A stretch of 64,000 bases of DNA. Origin: Nemania diffusa (lineage: Eukaryota; Ascomycota; Sordariomycetes; Xylariales; Xylariaceae). The DNA lies in assembly GCA_038501195.1 (NCBI GenBank), contig JBBPUQ010000001.1, forward strand, positions 3,968,001-4,032,000, read 5' to 3'. A model generated the notes under the pieces. That model ran no database searches, was not told where the DNA came from, and saw only the letters and a program-made list of their open reading frames with translations. Position 1 is the stretch's first letter; each line of letters opens with the position of its first letter. The position numbers were made by a program, and so were the translations under genes. Positions 12,203 to 26,400 of this stretch are shown in pieces.

Positions 12203-15200
12203 TTATAGTTCTGTCTTTACACAAGGCGCGGTTGAAGACTCCACAACGGAGGGCAGCGGCTTGAAGAACTGGGCCATGTCAAGAGTGAGATTAGAAACTG
12301 CGTAGTCGGGGTTTATCTCGCCAACTGAGCCCAACTCTTCACCGCGTGAGGCACCATCGCTCTCGACCCAAGTTGTCGCGGTCTTCAGAAATTGTATGAC
12401 TTGCGATAGCCGTTGATCTGGGCTTGACTGGACAGCAGCCAAATGGGGACTTCGAAGAAATAACTTCGCGAGCCAGAAGAAATGTGGCCCATCCCGAGAA
12501 AAACCATGACGTCGAGGATTTGAAACAGACGGTGGAAATTGAATGGCCATATCCATATCCCAGTAGGATTTCCATTTGTTTAATGCTGCAGTAAAGTCGT
12601 GGAACAGCTGACGTGACATAGGTAGAGCATCAGGTATTGGCGTGCTTCTTTCGCTATTGTCTGTGCTGTGGTTGTCGTTACTGGCGTTAGATCCCCCAGT
12701 AACAACCCAGTCATTCTGGGTAAGAAGCGCTATCGAACCGCTGGGCTCCGTCAGATCGCCCTGTACGTGTACTCGTCTAATCTGGGCAAGAATAGCGTGG
12801 ATTAAAATAAACTTTCCCCAGAGATTGGTAGTTCCCGGTTGGATTTGAACAGAACCATCCAACATAGCTTGAAGGGCTAAATGCAGTTCGGGTTGTTTAC
12901 TCCGTTGAGAGCCATCAGGGTTGGCCTTTTTCACAGCATCCGAACCAAATAAATTGAGAGCACCTGCGCACTCGTCCCCAGACTGGGCCTCCCATGCAGC
13001 GTCGTCCGCAGGGAGCGGGATGCAAATTTCAAACGCATCGAACTGTGGGTCCAAGTTGAAATATAAGCCTCGCGCAACATCCAGGAGATACACCATATGC
13101 ATGAGCCGGATACGCTTTTCTTGTTCAACCCATGCTGACCAATCAAATGATTGAGAGTTCAGTTTTTGCAAGTCGAGATTTGGTTGGTGCAAGTAGCTGT
13201 GAAGAGTAGAGTCATTCTGGATCCGCAGCAAATCGGAACACCGCGCAACCGAGGCAACAGCTGGGAACACTCGTCGAGCCGTCTCCCTCTGGACCGGAGT
13301 TCCATTCCAGATTAGTAGTGAAGACAGCAGAATTAGTGCTTGCAGTTTTTCAAGACCCACTTTGTCTTTCCCATTTTCGATCTTAAACGGTGCTTGCGAT
13401 TCAACAAGATTGCAGTCGCGTTCGAGAGAAAGGTTAAGGAAAGTTGTGACCTCACGCACAAGCGCTGGATCGATACTGTCAGAATAGCAAGCGCCAATAC
13501 AGCACATAGCAGCAGTGAGCCCGGGGTAAGCTTCCATGATGCGAAAAGTAGGTATGTGAAGAAAGGAAAAATGAAGATGAAAATGGATAAACGACTCGAG
13601 GAAAATTCTAATGTTTTGGGGGTGGAAAAAATGAGGTATGACACCATTCTCAGGGGGAACGTAATTGTTAGACGGGTAGAAGAAATTGACTATCTGAGTA
13701 GAAAGCTGTTGGCACCCATCCTGCACTGATATCTGCGGTTCCCAATTCGAAATGAAGAGCGGTCGGTCGGTACCATCGGTCGAGGGAGCGCCCGGCGTGC
13801 CACTGGATCTCTCGGAGGGGAGGTTAGGCTCGGTTTTGATTGCGGTCTGATTCTGTCCAATATTAGGAGATGGGAACGTAGTGTTGTAGGTATGTGTTGA
13901 TTGCGCACCAGGCTGTTGGAACATCTGCGACCAGTCAAGGCCCGACTGTTGGTTTGAGCCAGAGGCTCCATACATGGGCATGCCGTTCTGGTTCGGAGGC
14001 ATATTGAAATTGGCCAACTGCGGGTTGATGTTTGACGACATCGAGTTCGACACTTCACCGTTGTAGCCGCCTGGCATGTTTCTGCGGTCCCGATTGGTGG
14101 CATCATCCATTCGACTCATACTGCTTGATCTAGAAAGCTGGTTCTGGTCGTTGGCCATGTTTCCCATACCATCTTGGATCTGGACCATACCGAAAGGATG
14201 GACAACCCCGTCGCCCGGCATGCTGGCCATGCCATTCATGTGGCTCAAATCGCCTTCGTTTGCTTTCTGCGCATTCTGCTGCTGTTTTTTAACATGAGCT
14301 TGGGGGTGAGACAAGTGACTCGCCCCGGTTGGGTTACCTCGACGAATCGAGCATTTTTGGAAGTGGCGCTTCAAAATATCACTTCGCGAAAACGTATCCC
14401 GGCACAACACGCACATATATGGGCGGTCGCCGGTGTCTGCTCGACCAGTTAGTATGCCTATAAAATGCACGCGGAGACTACGAACTTACGGCGCAGGAGG
14501 TGGCGCTTTAGGTGTTTAGCATGTAGATATGTTTTAGTACAATGGGGACAAGGAAACTTTCCATCAGCATCCTTTTGAGGAATGACAGTATTCTTAGAGG
14601 CGCCAGTGCCCGTGGGGGCGGCGGGTCGACCTGGAGCACTGGGCAAAATTCCGCGTCGTCCCTGGGATCCCACCACGTGAGTAGGTTGTTCGGCATCTTG
14701 AAGCAAGGACGGCTGGTGACCCATCATAGGACTTCCGGCATATGGCGAAGACATCCCTGACTGAGGGATAACTCCACCAGCGGGCATGGGACGAAGAACA
14801 GGAGGTCGTGCAGCGGCTGGCGCAGGCGCAATCGGCTGCGGATGAGAAGCTGCGACGGAAGCTTGTGGCATCATGGATGTAGTTGTCGGATAGCCTTGAG
14901 GAGGATTCTGATACTGGTTAGGCATCATGCCATAAGAACCACGGCCGGGACCTGGGTTCGGTGGCGGGTAATTGCTCATGTTCTGCGGCTGAGGCGTACT
15001 GGGAGTCCCTGGCGTCCTAGGCGTATGAGGGTGGCTCCCGTAGAGAGATTGCATACTATTATTATTATGCTGCAGAGGGGGCAATGTGTGCTGAGTGGAT
15101 GAACCTTGCTGCAGCTGGTGAGGCGCTATAGCTGACGGTGAAGGGTACGAGGAGCCCGAAGTGCCTAACTGGTTAGACGAGTACTGCTGTTGAGCAGAAG

Positions 15201-15213
15201 GGTTATTGTCCAT
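12203..15213 (-). CDS. C2H2 zinc-finger transcription factor with fungal_trans domain
   Basis: Two exons, 14490..15213 and 12203..14436, flank a 53-bp intron and give 985 residues. The first 215 residues are rich in Gln, Pro, Ser and Asn. Two adjacent fingers follow. Finger 1 has C222, C225, H238 and H242; the intron splits the codon of H242. Finger 2 has C250, C253, H266 and C270 (a C2HC finger) and is followed by a basic stretch. A second Gln/Asn-rich linker leads to a long alpha-helical region from about residue 470 (FFYPSNNYVPPENGVI onward) that fits the fungal-specific transcription factor domain. This is a nuclear DNA-binding regulator; target genes are unknown. An in-frame start at 15255 would add 14 residues. 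I prefer 15213 because the extra residues do not resemble the rest of the Gln-rich N-terminus. Confidence 0.88.
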
Positions 15214-17200
15214 GTCCTCGAAGATAACTAATCGGTCTTGTAGACAATCACACAAGGGACTGCTCAGAAGGTAGCAGGTCCGATGATGTTCTGGCGATGC
15301 GAACAGTGGCTATGTCCTAGATTCCTATGCAATTGCTTGAAAGATCACGCGTTGTGCTGATAGGAACGCGTGTGTGCTGAGTGGGTACGTTGAGGGGCAC
15401 AGTAGGTCAACAAGATGCGCGTCGGAAGTAAGTTCGTCGTTGTTGTCGAATCCCAGGAACTTGGAATCGATGGCCCAAATCCTAATATCCTCCACGTCTG
15501 ATACCGAACGGTAATAGCGCGATGCTGTCTCCAGTACACGGATGTTAGATGATTGCAAGTGGGTGCTAACAACAACAATGTTGGCGACAAGGTCCCAGCT
15601 TCAGGGAGAAAAATAAAACTTCGTGAACAACGATGAGGGGGAACAGTCTGAATTGGGGTAGAATTGGGGACCACAATGGAGAGCTGGCTGAAGAAAAGTA
15701 GCTTCTGAGGTCCAATGAACAAGACGGGACTGATGGGTCTGTTGTTTGTAAAGTGGAGAAAAGGAGCCCCGTTCCTCGAGGTGTGCGGTGAGCCGGCTTC
15801 TTATTTGAAGTGATGCAGGGCAGGGGTTTTTTCCCTTCCGTCTGATTCGTCTCGAGACAGGCAGAATTTTTTTCTGCTGTGCTGGCTTGCCGTTCGCTCG
15901 ACGTGCGCTCTGTGGGTCCCTTGGTCAGAATGTACCTAGCAGAAGACGATATAGTCGCAGGTACAACAATGGTGGACAAGTGGGCAGGCGGCCGCGTGTG
16001 AAAAGTGGACACGAATGCCGAACAGCAACCCTCCAAGCGCGGTGGGTTGATCTAAAGATCAACGGCGGCGAACAAGTGGGTGCTGATGATGGAAGACGGG
16101 GCGGATGACGGTAACTCGTCGAGATGTTGATGCATGCAGAATGCAAGTCAGGACTAGCAAAAAGTGGGTGTGGTTGCTAGTTGCTAGAAGTGGGTGTGTA
16201 CACTGGTGGGATGGAAATGTAGAGGGAGAAGGGTAGAGTGTGGGTGGAGCTTACGAGGAAATAAAAAAGTGGGAGGATGATGAAGCAAGAGTTTTGAAAG
16301 TGAATGGAAGGAAGGTTGGCAGGCAAAAGCGGTAATTTTTTTTTGCGGACTAAGGGTGGTAAGTACCGAGTACAGAATACTCCCTTAGCAGAAGACCAGT
16401 GTACACAGTGCGTGTTCCCATGTAGCCAAGAACAAGGAGAAGCCAACACCGACAGGAAACCAGCTGTCCGACAGTTGCCAATAACAAGCGAGCCCTAGCA
16501 TGTGGCACTAGAATCAGGAGAGACAGAGACGTGGGTGTTTAACGGATGGGTGGTGGCAGGTGGAGAACTTTGGTTAACTACCTAGGAACCAAGGTACTTA
16601 TCGTACTGTAGGTACTAGATAGGCAGGTTGTGACAGTGGGAAGGGGGAGCTTCTCGGGCGCCACTCCGGAGATAACTGAGTATAGCCCAAAAGGGGGCAA
16701 AAGGGGAAATCAATTTATTCAGAGGGGATAAAACTTAAAATAAAAAATAAAAATTCCAAGTGGCAGTCGCGGCGGTAAGACTTGCGAATGGGGCATAATA
16801 TGGAATCAACAACAAAACTCACATTCAGGTCCAGGAATCCACACCCACAAACGGTGCTGTAGCCTGTACCACAAATTTCTTGACCGCGCCCCTCAGAAAA
16901 GGCTGCACACGTGGGGACAATTTGTTGGCAAGCGTTTTCAAGGTCTCCAGCGACAACCAGGATGCGCAACAGATATGGGATGACAACAACGCAGCAGAAG
17001 ACTACACCAATTGCTGCTGCAGCGGTGAGCAAACAAATTTACGAGGGTGTATGGATGAATAGGCAAGGGGAGAAGAGAGGAAGAATGGGAGGAAAGAGAA
17101 AAACAAGAGAGACGGAGACGGGCAAGATATGAGAGAAGTGGGAGGACAGGAACGCCGACGATTGAATAGGTCAATCACCTGCTTGTAGGCACATCCAATT
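15214..17200. promoter_or_regulatory. Long leader/promoter region upstream of the C2H2 regulator
   Basis: About 2 kb contains no recognisable gene. On the - strand it has pyrimidine-rich blocks at about 17050-17170 and 16210-16320, typical of fungal transcript leaders, and many short ATG-started frames. A long 5' UTR with upstream ORFs is common for fungal regulators and would fit. A - strand frame at about 16715-17032 has a hydrophobic stretch and several cysteines but no family resemblance. Confidence 0.4.
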
Positions 17201-18334
17201 GATTGATTAACATTGAAGCGAAGCGCGAGTCGGAACCTTGGTCCTTGACAGGCAGAGGAGTCAGGGTACTACCTACTACCACACAATGGTATATCTACTG
17301 CTCAGCGCATTAATAACGTAAGAAGTGTACAGGCATAATAGGTACCGAGGTAGCAAACAATGCTCGATCTTTAGTGCAGTTTTACTTGTATAGTCAAGTA
17401 CCTTAGGTGACAAACACGTACTTGTACACTTGTACATAGAAGGCCCATATTAAATCAACACTGTCCGTTCCGCCAAAGAAAAAACCGTTGTAGTAAATAA
17501 TTTAGTGAATAATAAACTACCAAATCTTGGTAATTATAATGAATGAGGTAATAATAGGTACAAAATACTTCGACAACTTGGATGCTTCAATGTATACAAG
17601 TAAGAATTACACCAATATATAGATTGCACGGGGATATAGGTTGATCATTTAGCGTATAAGTAATGAACCATCCTACGCAGTATGCTTGAACTGGCTTGGT
17701 AACCAACTGCATAGTCCCATGTTTACGAAGTATAACAGACATCAGATATGCAACAGTGAACAAGAGGCAGGACTCGGAAATTCTACGTATATATAATTAT
17801 GTTACAAGCTGGTCCAACTTCTTCATCGAGAAAATTACGGTGTGGCAGTGCGCTCAACTTGGTAGGCGGTTAACGGCACCATGAAATGGGATGAAGATTG
17901 TTATTTGTTCGGTACCAGAATGCCTACTGTTCCAAGTAAGTATTCATTGCGGCAAATCGGTTTGAATACCCTGCAAGCCTGCATCTCCATAGTCGCAGCT
18001 AAGTGGTCGTAGTTGTTGTCTTGCCTATCACGGAATCACGGCACATGTATCTAGGGACTAGCTAACCTAGGCTATTTTCCCTGGCGCAAGGTAAACAGGT
18101 ACACTGGCTGCTGTTGTCAGCTACCTGCTCGTATTGGTGACAAAGAGCTCTAGTTCTGTTACTATTAATCGTACCTATACGTCTACAGTGTCAGTATGGT
18201 TTCATTCTTGTTGATTTTATGTTTTGCTGCCACAACACCCATTTATATAACATTTTCCTAATGTGCTACCCTAGCTATACCAGAATGTCAGAGATATTGT
18301 ATTCTATGTCGAAAGATTAATTAAGCTTAATACA

Positions 18335-18354
18335 ACTACCTACATGTAGGTAGT
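18335..18354. repeat. 20-bp perfect palindrome ACTACCTACATGTAGGTAGT
   Basis: A perfect inverted repeat with no spacer. It belongs to the wider TACCTA/TAGGTA element class seen throughout the intergenic DNA. Its core, ACCTACATGTAGGT, recurs at 30975-30988 in front of GCN3. Confidence 0.85.
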
Positions 18355-20370
18355 AATTGAATATTGATTGCCGCCTTAAGCTACATTACAACCTACAGCA
18401 TGCAGTTCCTATATCGTCACCTCTTCTCCAGGTACTCCAATTCCGCTGCAATGGTAAGCCTGAATTGTTGGGCGTGCTATCGACTTCGATCAAGTTTATT
18501 AATGTGTCCAGCCCTCTCTAGATGGGTTGGCATGTGAAGCGTTGCTTCTCATCAACCATTCTATATTTAATTTTGGATAGTCGTTATATTCCAAGGTAAA
18601 CTAACTGACCATCTCATGTTTGGGTGTTGTTCAGGTTTTATCTTTCCAGATGACCATTCTACTATCAAGTATCTCCAAGCCCCTCGACCCATATGACGTG
18701 CTACCCATGCAGCATACGTACCTTGCCTCAGAGACTAGTAGCGCGGATTGGGGAAAGGAATACTTCTCGTCGACAAAGATATTGTAATATAGTGTGAACC
18801 GTGAAGGCTTTCGCCGGTGAAGATAAAAAAAATTAACATAATAGAAATCGCCGCTCCTTGCTATTTATTGACTCAAGAGAAGGACATACACATAATGTGC
18901 CCCAATTACGGTACAAGACTTCTACCCAGGACAGCGGTATCCAACCCTCACAGTTCCACATCTGTCATATACTCTAGTGCCCATGCCATCTCTAATGTAC
19001 ACGTGCGAATGGATAGTGGAGGGGTTTACTTGTTCAGGTCGTCGGTGGGTTTACCTCTGGGTAACCTATGCTATTTCTGGTTCTACCATAGATAATTATC
19101 CTATACGTACATCCTAGAATGGACACCAACTACTTTGATTTAATAGTGTCCCGCGGCACCTTAACATCAATATTGGAGCTTTATGTATTAAATATCTTTT
19201 TTTTATGTGTATCTACAATATGAGTTAAGATATTGCCACTACATGACCTGCATAGTTCATTTAAATTTTCGTCGCGTTTTACAAATTGCTGTACACTACA
19301 AGTCCCTACAATTAGCTCCTCTAGTTCCCCATCAATCATTGTCGTTGTTCCTTATGTCATATTAGACTAGGTAACATTATAAGTGGGCATTAAACAGAGT
19401 TCTACATACCATACCAACAGGCAGATCGGTCATAGCTCGTGCGTAGGAAATGCACATTATACAGTCAGATCTAGGTGGTTCATAAATCAGTACTCCTAAT
19501 CTAGGCGTCCAAATAGAGGCGCTCGAGACCACATCTTAAAACTGGATGATTATTTATCCCACCAACTCGCCATTTTTTCTCCCTATTGTCACTAGCGCAA
19601 AAAGAGCAAGTGGTTTCAAATGGCAGAGAAACCGTAAATCATGGTAATTATAGTCTTAGTAGGAGGGAAATAGTTTCGGGTATTCTGCGTGTGGTTCAGC
19701 GCCCTAAACTAGTTGCATATTATGAAAAGCAGGGGCTGTGAAGACTCGGCGACCACATGCGCTCAACATCGGACTCGCTTGTGAGTATTACTCTTGAGAT
19801 CACTCCTGTCCGGCGCCTATTCATGTTCCTTTTTTGATATAGTCAGCTTACGACTTACTATAAAGAAAGGCGCAGTGTATGTGATGTCGCACAAATGCCT
19901 CGTTCTGTATTAATGGTGGTTATAAGTTTATAATATAAGAATATAGTTTTCATGATACGTAACAGACGTGTCAAAGGTCCACGTCGGGTTGTGGGTTGTG
20001 GGCGAGCGGATGTGAGCCAACCAAGCGATCTAATGTACCAAGGTACCTACAGTAGTAGACCTCTTACCTAAAGAGGTCAAGTGGGCATTATAACGGTTCT
20101 TGGCATATCTGTACACAGTATCAGCACTATTGGCATAAGTACTTTAATTATGGAATTTATGTACAAGCAGCAAACATTCTGCGGCAGCGCATGAACCACC
20201 GAGCTCGCTACTGTTTTTCTCTGTTTCAACTATCAGAATACCTCGCGATGAGAAGCTTAAATCTAGGTACAAACACAGCACCGACACCTTGAAATACAAA
20301 CATCAATATCTAAGTCCACTGTCGCGGGATCTGTACGACTTGGGGGTGGACACGGCACTTTCAGCCTCCA

Positions 20371-20401
20371 AAAGGTGGGCAAAGGTGGGCAAAAGGTGGG
20401 C
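20371..20401. repeat. AAAGGTGGGC tandem repeat, three copies
   Basis: Three head-to-tail copies of a G-rich decamer, the third with one extra A, stand out within AT-rich surroundings. No gene lies nearby and no function can be assigned. Confidence 0.8.
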
Positions 20402-23400
20402 ATCTGCCTAATAATATCGGTATCGTATCAATCGGATGAAGATGGACCAAAAAGGCAGAGAGGCTTGCTTGAGGCCCCATTCTGTGTAACATGAAGACCC
20501 TCATTTTACATGGTCTATCACCAACCTTTTACAATGGAGCCTTGATGAGGCTGAAAAATCGAACGTCGTCGAAGCTTTGAGTAAAGATGTTGACATTCAT
20601 ATGGGTTGTAGCGCAACCTTATTCCAAACCTGAGGAGCAAATCCGTCAAAAAAACAAGATATTTGATTATATTCTATAAATGAACACTGTTATTTTATGA
20701 AGAGCCGGGAGGCAAACGACGAAAAGGTGACAAGAATTACTGCGAGAATAGATATGCACAGATTCGTCGAGTAGATACCCTACGCGCGTTCCCTTTTAAC
20801 ATTACTATAACTACCAGCTAGCCCCTACTATGCGCTCTTGCTACGGTAATCATATCATGGAATCCGTAACGTTGCATATATATATATATATATATGAATG
20901 CGAGTTGCGGTAGCAGAAGATTATAGCTTTGCTCTATGCGGAGTAGAATTCCCATCAGGCACCTTAGTCCCTCCATGTATGTACCTAGTATAAAAGCACT
21001 GTAGGTACATGTGTACTTGATATCCACAGGTGTACGAGTGGTTCCGCCAATCAAATATTTGTATAGTGAGAGGTACCTTGCCTTACCTATCAGACAAAGG
21101 CGCAAATATAGATCTATTCCGTATGTTGATAGTGACGGAATTCCTTCGTCAACGTTTTCCCTCACTAAGCCCAGTTCAACAAAACGGCCCGGCCTACCTA
21201 TTCCTCTTATTATTAAAGACTTATCATCCATATGTGTTATGTATACCTAGCTGTATGCCCTGTAGTTTACTGTCTACTTTATATGCCGATGCCTATCTAC
21301 GTAGCTAACAGGTATCTAGGTATTCTTTGTCAGCATGTAGTAGGTAGGCAGGTAGGTACTGCGTAGGTAGAGTACCATTGCTGCATGTAGTTGATACGTA
21401 AAAACTAGTACCTGTCTATACATATGTGTCATGGAGAAAGCCCTGCAAGCCCTGCAGGCCTTGCTTGCTCCGAGATTCTTAGCGCAAGGTAACATTACTT
21501 ATTTAGGATTAGACCCTCAGCCGTAGTCACAGCCTAGCGGTCAAGTCTCTTTGGAGGTGAAAAGATTCTTGCATCATTCCGGGATTTATCATGGCCGAGC
21601 TTGCACCGAGATTGCTTTCTTAACCTGTCCTATCAAATCCCAATGCCACCTCATCAAGCAGATAATCATCGTCGCCAGATCGTGCCATGACATGGTCACA
21701 TGCCCCGTTCTTACTCAATTACGTTCATATGTATACAACTCAGTCCTAACGCGACCCCGTAGGTAGTGACCGCAGTGTACTATCTACAACGTATACAGAG
21801 CTCATCGTAGCAAAACAACGAGCATCAGGACTCAGCTATCTATCTACAGTCTGTATGCATACATACTAACTCTTGATCGTCATAACCATACTCACTGCGC
21901 CTATCATAACCCCGACTTATTCCCGGGCGCCATGTGGTAAATAGTTTCATACGATGATTGCGTGTACACGTATGCGCAAGCGCTGTCGAAATCGATATGT
22001 CGAGAAAAACTCTGGTACCGATATGGCCGTGTTACCACCCTATACCTACGCGTACATGGCAAACGATCTCTGAATAAAATCCTAGCCTCGCAATTATTAT
22101 TCCTGTCTCGGCGCGATAGACCAATTTTGCAGCAGCCCAGCATCTCCTACGGTCTCTATACGTACGAAGGCAATTGCCAGTCTAGGACGTCATTGGGAAA
22201 TGGCCTAAGATGTAACGATTCGTGTAGCAGCTTTTATATCCGAAATAGAATGTATTGAAGACCTGCATCCTGGCATGCTCAGGGTCCTTGGCTAATACGC
22301 AGTACAACCACGTTAATAGCGAGGCTTTCCGATTTCGGCAAGCCGAAATCTATTCCACCACTTACCTATACACACCACGTATAGTACCTAGGTACATACA
22401 GAATATACCTACGTGTTCTACGAGGGAATCAAGGTACCCAACGATGTAAATACGTAGATACGCGTACTGTAGATGTCTACCACCATTCAATACTGTACTG
22501 ACCTGCCGAATCTGACTGACGCAAGTGAACAAATTAGCCAACTATTCGCATAGAAAACCTTTGCAATACATACAAAGTATGTTTGATTCTACTGTAATCC
22601 ACATCACTTTTTTCGGCTGAATATTGGTATACTCATCAGAGATATTCGTAGCTGCGCTTCGGTCACCGATAACTTAGGGGATTAGAATACGGCTAAGCGA
22701 ATGGTCAAGTTGATATCTAGGTAGAGCTGGCTGTGTACTATCAAATATTGTTTTGAAGGATTGATTAGAAAAGGCTGGATTAAGCAATAATGTTGGTGAT
22801 ATACGAGCAGGGCAACCAGAAGGGTGATTCTCATGTCCGATCTCTTTGTCGGATGACCTTGAGTAACATCGTCATGCATGCTTGCTTATTATGGCCGTCA
22901 AGAAACATGTCCATGTGTGGCCATCTCGCTCGGTGGGATATCCCTGCTGGGGCTGGCCAGCTCGAGTCATGGTCCTTGCTTAGAAAACACTGTTGAAGAA
23001 TATCATTAAGTTCGATTTCTTTCGCATGACTCGGGCTATTTTACATACTCTGATTCGCATGTCAGTATCATTGGGCCCTCCCCGAACAGGCAGATTACTG
23101 TGAATATCGTCGAAGTTGAACTTGCGGGGAGTCTGGTATAATTTCACATCCGGTCTTAACCTACCTACACAGGTTTAGACCTTCTATTTTGCACTAGTCT
23201 ACCTGCATTCTACAGGTAGCGCAATACACTACACTCCATCGTGCAGGCTACCTCGGAAGGATACCGACGGAGTATATTCCCAGAGAGGAGATCATTGAGC
23301 TACTCATGCAGATTGCAAATGGACCAAAACTTGTTATTGCCTTGTTTAGTTCTGTCTCTGCGCAAAGCGTAGTTGGAATGATATATTTGCTTGATATTTA

Positions 23401-26380
23401 CGCAGTAGCTATCCCGAGGTATAAGAGTCGAGAGAATCACTGCTTCAAGCCATTACGAAACTATATTTATTTTTCATCGCACCTTGTCGCCTACAGATCA
23501 TCCTAGGATCTACCGTCGAGTTTCAGCCTATTCTGGAAAGAGTACGCCGATGCTCACACTAATAGATTAGAATGGTATTATACTATTGGATTTGGAAAAG
23601 CGTTACCGCCCGAGCATAAACTAATGAATGTAATGCGAAGTATTTATTGGCTTTAGTTAGTTGAGACGTTCGACATCAAGTCAGAAGTATTGCCGACAAT
23701 AAGTGCCGGCCATCTCTTGTACCCAGTACTTACGGTCTTATGGAAATTATTTCTTACAAGTATTATTTATAAGAAAGGCTACAGCGAATTCAAATCTCAA
23801 CCAAATGGCCGATTGGACAGTGTGCCGTTTATCTGCTATGGCTTCTTGTTTTATTTGAAGTCTTATCTAATTACCCAAGACATCTACATATTATTTTAGC
23901 TTTATTAACGAGAACGACAAACTTATACGAACAGGGATGGGGTTGGTGACAACGTATTATGCCTTTAGCAAATACAAAACATTCTTATAATGGCACAGGT
24001 ATTTTGCTGAACCCATGTATTGACATTGTTATTTGTACCATCTGTATACGGGTTTGTAATGTTGTAAGAAACAACTATTCACTAGCTCTCAAGAGTACTG
24101 CTCAATCAGTTCCTAAACCCCCTTGAAGTGGGTGAGTTTGGATAGTATGTATTTTCTGTACATGTATGTATGTATATGTATGTAAATCCCTTTCCTCCTA
24201 GCCAGACGGAGAAGTATGTCCCGCGAGAAGGAATGAAGCTGTTCATTGGTCGATTTGGTTATCTTGGCGATCTCAAAGGTAACGATACCTACAGATATCT
24301 AGTACGGTAGTGCATGAGGCCATCGCGGCGCTTATGTTGAATTCGGGCACTGGAAGCATACTAGTAGCTTGGGCCCGGGGGAATTCGGGGCAGACAAGCA
24401 TTCCCTCGGCGTCAACAGCGGACCCATTCTTCTTTTCCATGCAATAGCTAGGTATCAGAGCTGCTGTTGCTATGGACCCTGTCAACCCAACTTGATCTGC
24501 AAGTCACCTGGCCTAACTATGTATGCTATGTACCTGGCCATACCTGCCTGTTCTGTCTGTAATGACTAGTGTAACACTAAGTGTATTTCAGAATATTAAG
24601 AGGTATAATGATTGCCCGTTTCTTACTGTAGCCATATCACTTGTACATTTTTGCTACCCAAGCCAAATTTCCTAAGCTACGGCAAATATTTATCTAAGTC
24701 TGATTTGATGTGCAGAACATAGGCGAATTCAATATGATTACTAGAAAGGCGCTGGAAAGGGAACTTGCGTGTCCAGAACATTGTTCTCGGCGAATAAGGA
24801 CCACTCCCCTAATAGAAGACGAGAGGAAGAAAGAATGGAATCCAATTTATTCTGTGATATTCTATTGCGGATGACTATAAGTTCTAATTTTGTAGATATT
24901 TACCCAGCCGCATCCAAGAGCTCTCCACATAGTTGGCGGGCCAGTCCAGCAAATGTGGTGCCGCTGTGATACCCTAGAGGCCTTTGAAGAAAGGAGTGTC
25001 CCCTCCCAGTACGTGACTCCATAGACCAAATGAGCCGCGGCCAGAAAGAAAAGGCTTTAAGGAATGCGGGTTAGGTTTCTTAAAAGCTGGAGAATAGCTC
25101 CATCTCAAGTACCGCAAGTTCTCCATAGCCCCCAGGTCCACTGGAAATGGCAAACTCGTAATAGAAACCTTACTATCCAGAATCAGCTCCCTATTAAACT
25201 TCAACATTGGCGAGTGTTGCTTTGCTTTGCTTAAGTTAAACATGTATTATAGCTATTGATACCCTTTCTGACCAAATAGGATCCATCAATTTAAGCGGTC
25301 ACCAATACTCCCGAAATGAGCCGAAATGACGTCCCTTTGAGTAAAAGAAAAAAACAACCAGGCGAGCAGTAGTTTCGATCCAACGAACCTCAGGACTGAA
25401 GAGCATAGACGATGTGCCTTCTTCTTGTGATTTAGTATTCCACTAGTCTTCTAAAGAAGGGGGACATCATTTATAAGATCTCGCCATGATCTAGACGCGT
25501 TAAAAGTGGCAGTTTTTCCTAATTATCGCTCCCCAGTAGATGAGTGGCGCTAGCTTCCTTTCAAAATTCGACTCGTGCTATCTACTACGTTACCCGTATA
25601 AGTTCTGACCTTACCTCTAAAAGCAAAACTGAGCCACAGCTTGACTTAGTGAATTGGCCTTGCACTCCGAGGGTGGGTTTTATAAGACATAACACGCAAC
25701 GAAAATTCTTGTATGTGTGTTATTTGAGGTATAGACTAGAGGAATTGGGTATTTTGCTCTAGTGACTGCCTTAAATTCAAAATTATTTTCCTTACCGCCA
25801 TATTGCCTATTCATTCATTACCTCGGTGCAAAGATTCTAGCAACAGGCATAATAGAGATCAACGGCTACCGCCGCACAAGAAAGCAATACAACACGTAGA
25901 AAAGATCGAACAGTTTTGCTGACAGCCTAGCCAAAAACTCACCCCCTACAAAGCTGATGGCAAGATGGAAAATAAACAAATAAATAAATAAATTCACGCG
26001 CGATAATACATTGGACAGGTTTAAGGATACCTACTGGGGTCCTTTTTTTGAAAATTCTCAAATAGATAAATATATATCATTGCCATAAATACATACGCAA
26101 GGAAAGACAACAGCTCGTATGATAGCAATGCCGCACTGAGAGATCTTATTGAGATTTCGGACAAACTGTTCTCTCAAATTCATATTCTACTGCGCAACTT
26201 GATCATTTTGTGTATCCAGAAATACATATAAATACAGGAATTCTCAATATAGGTTTTCAAATATATGCAGCATTGCATTTATCTATATTCTCACATTTTG
26301 CGTAACCTTTCCTGTTGCTATATAGGAATAGTTGCGGAATGCAATAAATATTAGCGGGGACCAAGTTCCAATGTGATCAC

Positions 26381-26400
26381 TTACCTAGGTAGGTACCTAA
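26381..26400. repeat. TAGGTACCTA-type element upstream of MRPL4
   Basis: TTACCTAGGTAGGTACCTAA lies 220 bp upstream of the MRPL4 start codon, and TACCTACCTAA follows near 26428. It is one of the dispersed short palindromic elements that recur in 5' flanks across the window. Confidence 0.7.

Noticed and set aside
16715..17032. - strand frame with a hydrophobic stretch and several cysteines, like a small secreted protein
   Set aside because: The cysteine spacing fits no known family, the start lies in a non-ATG context and the frame sits in a pyrimidine-rich leader region.
25364..25410. Sequence resembling a tRNA on the - strand (anticodon-arm-like and GATCGAA words)
   Set aside because: No acceptor or D stem can be paired and the T-arm has the wrong loop; chance or deep decay.
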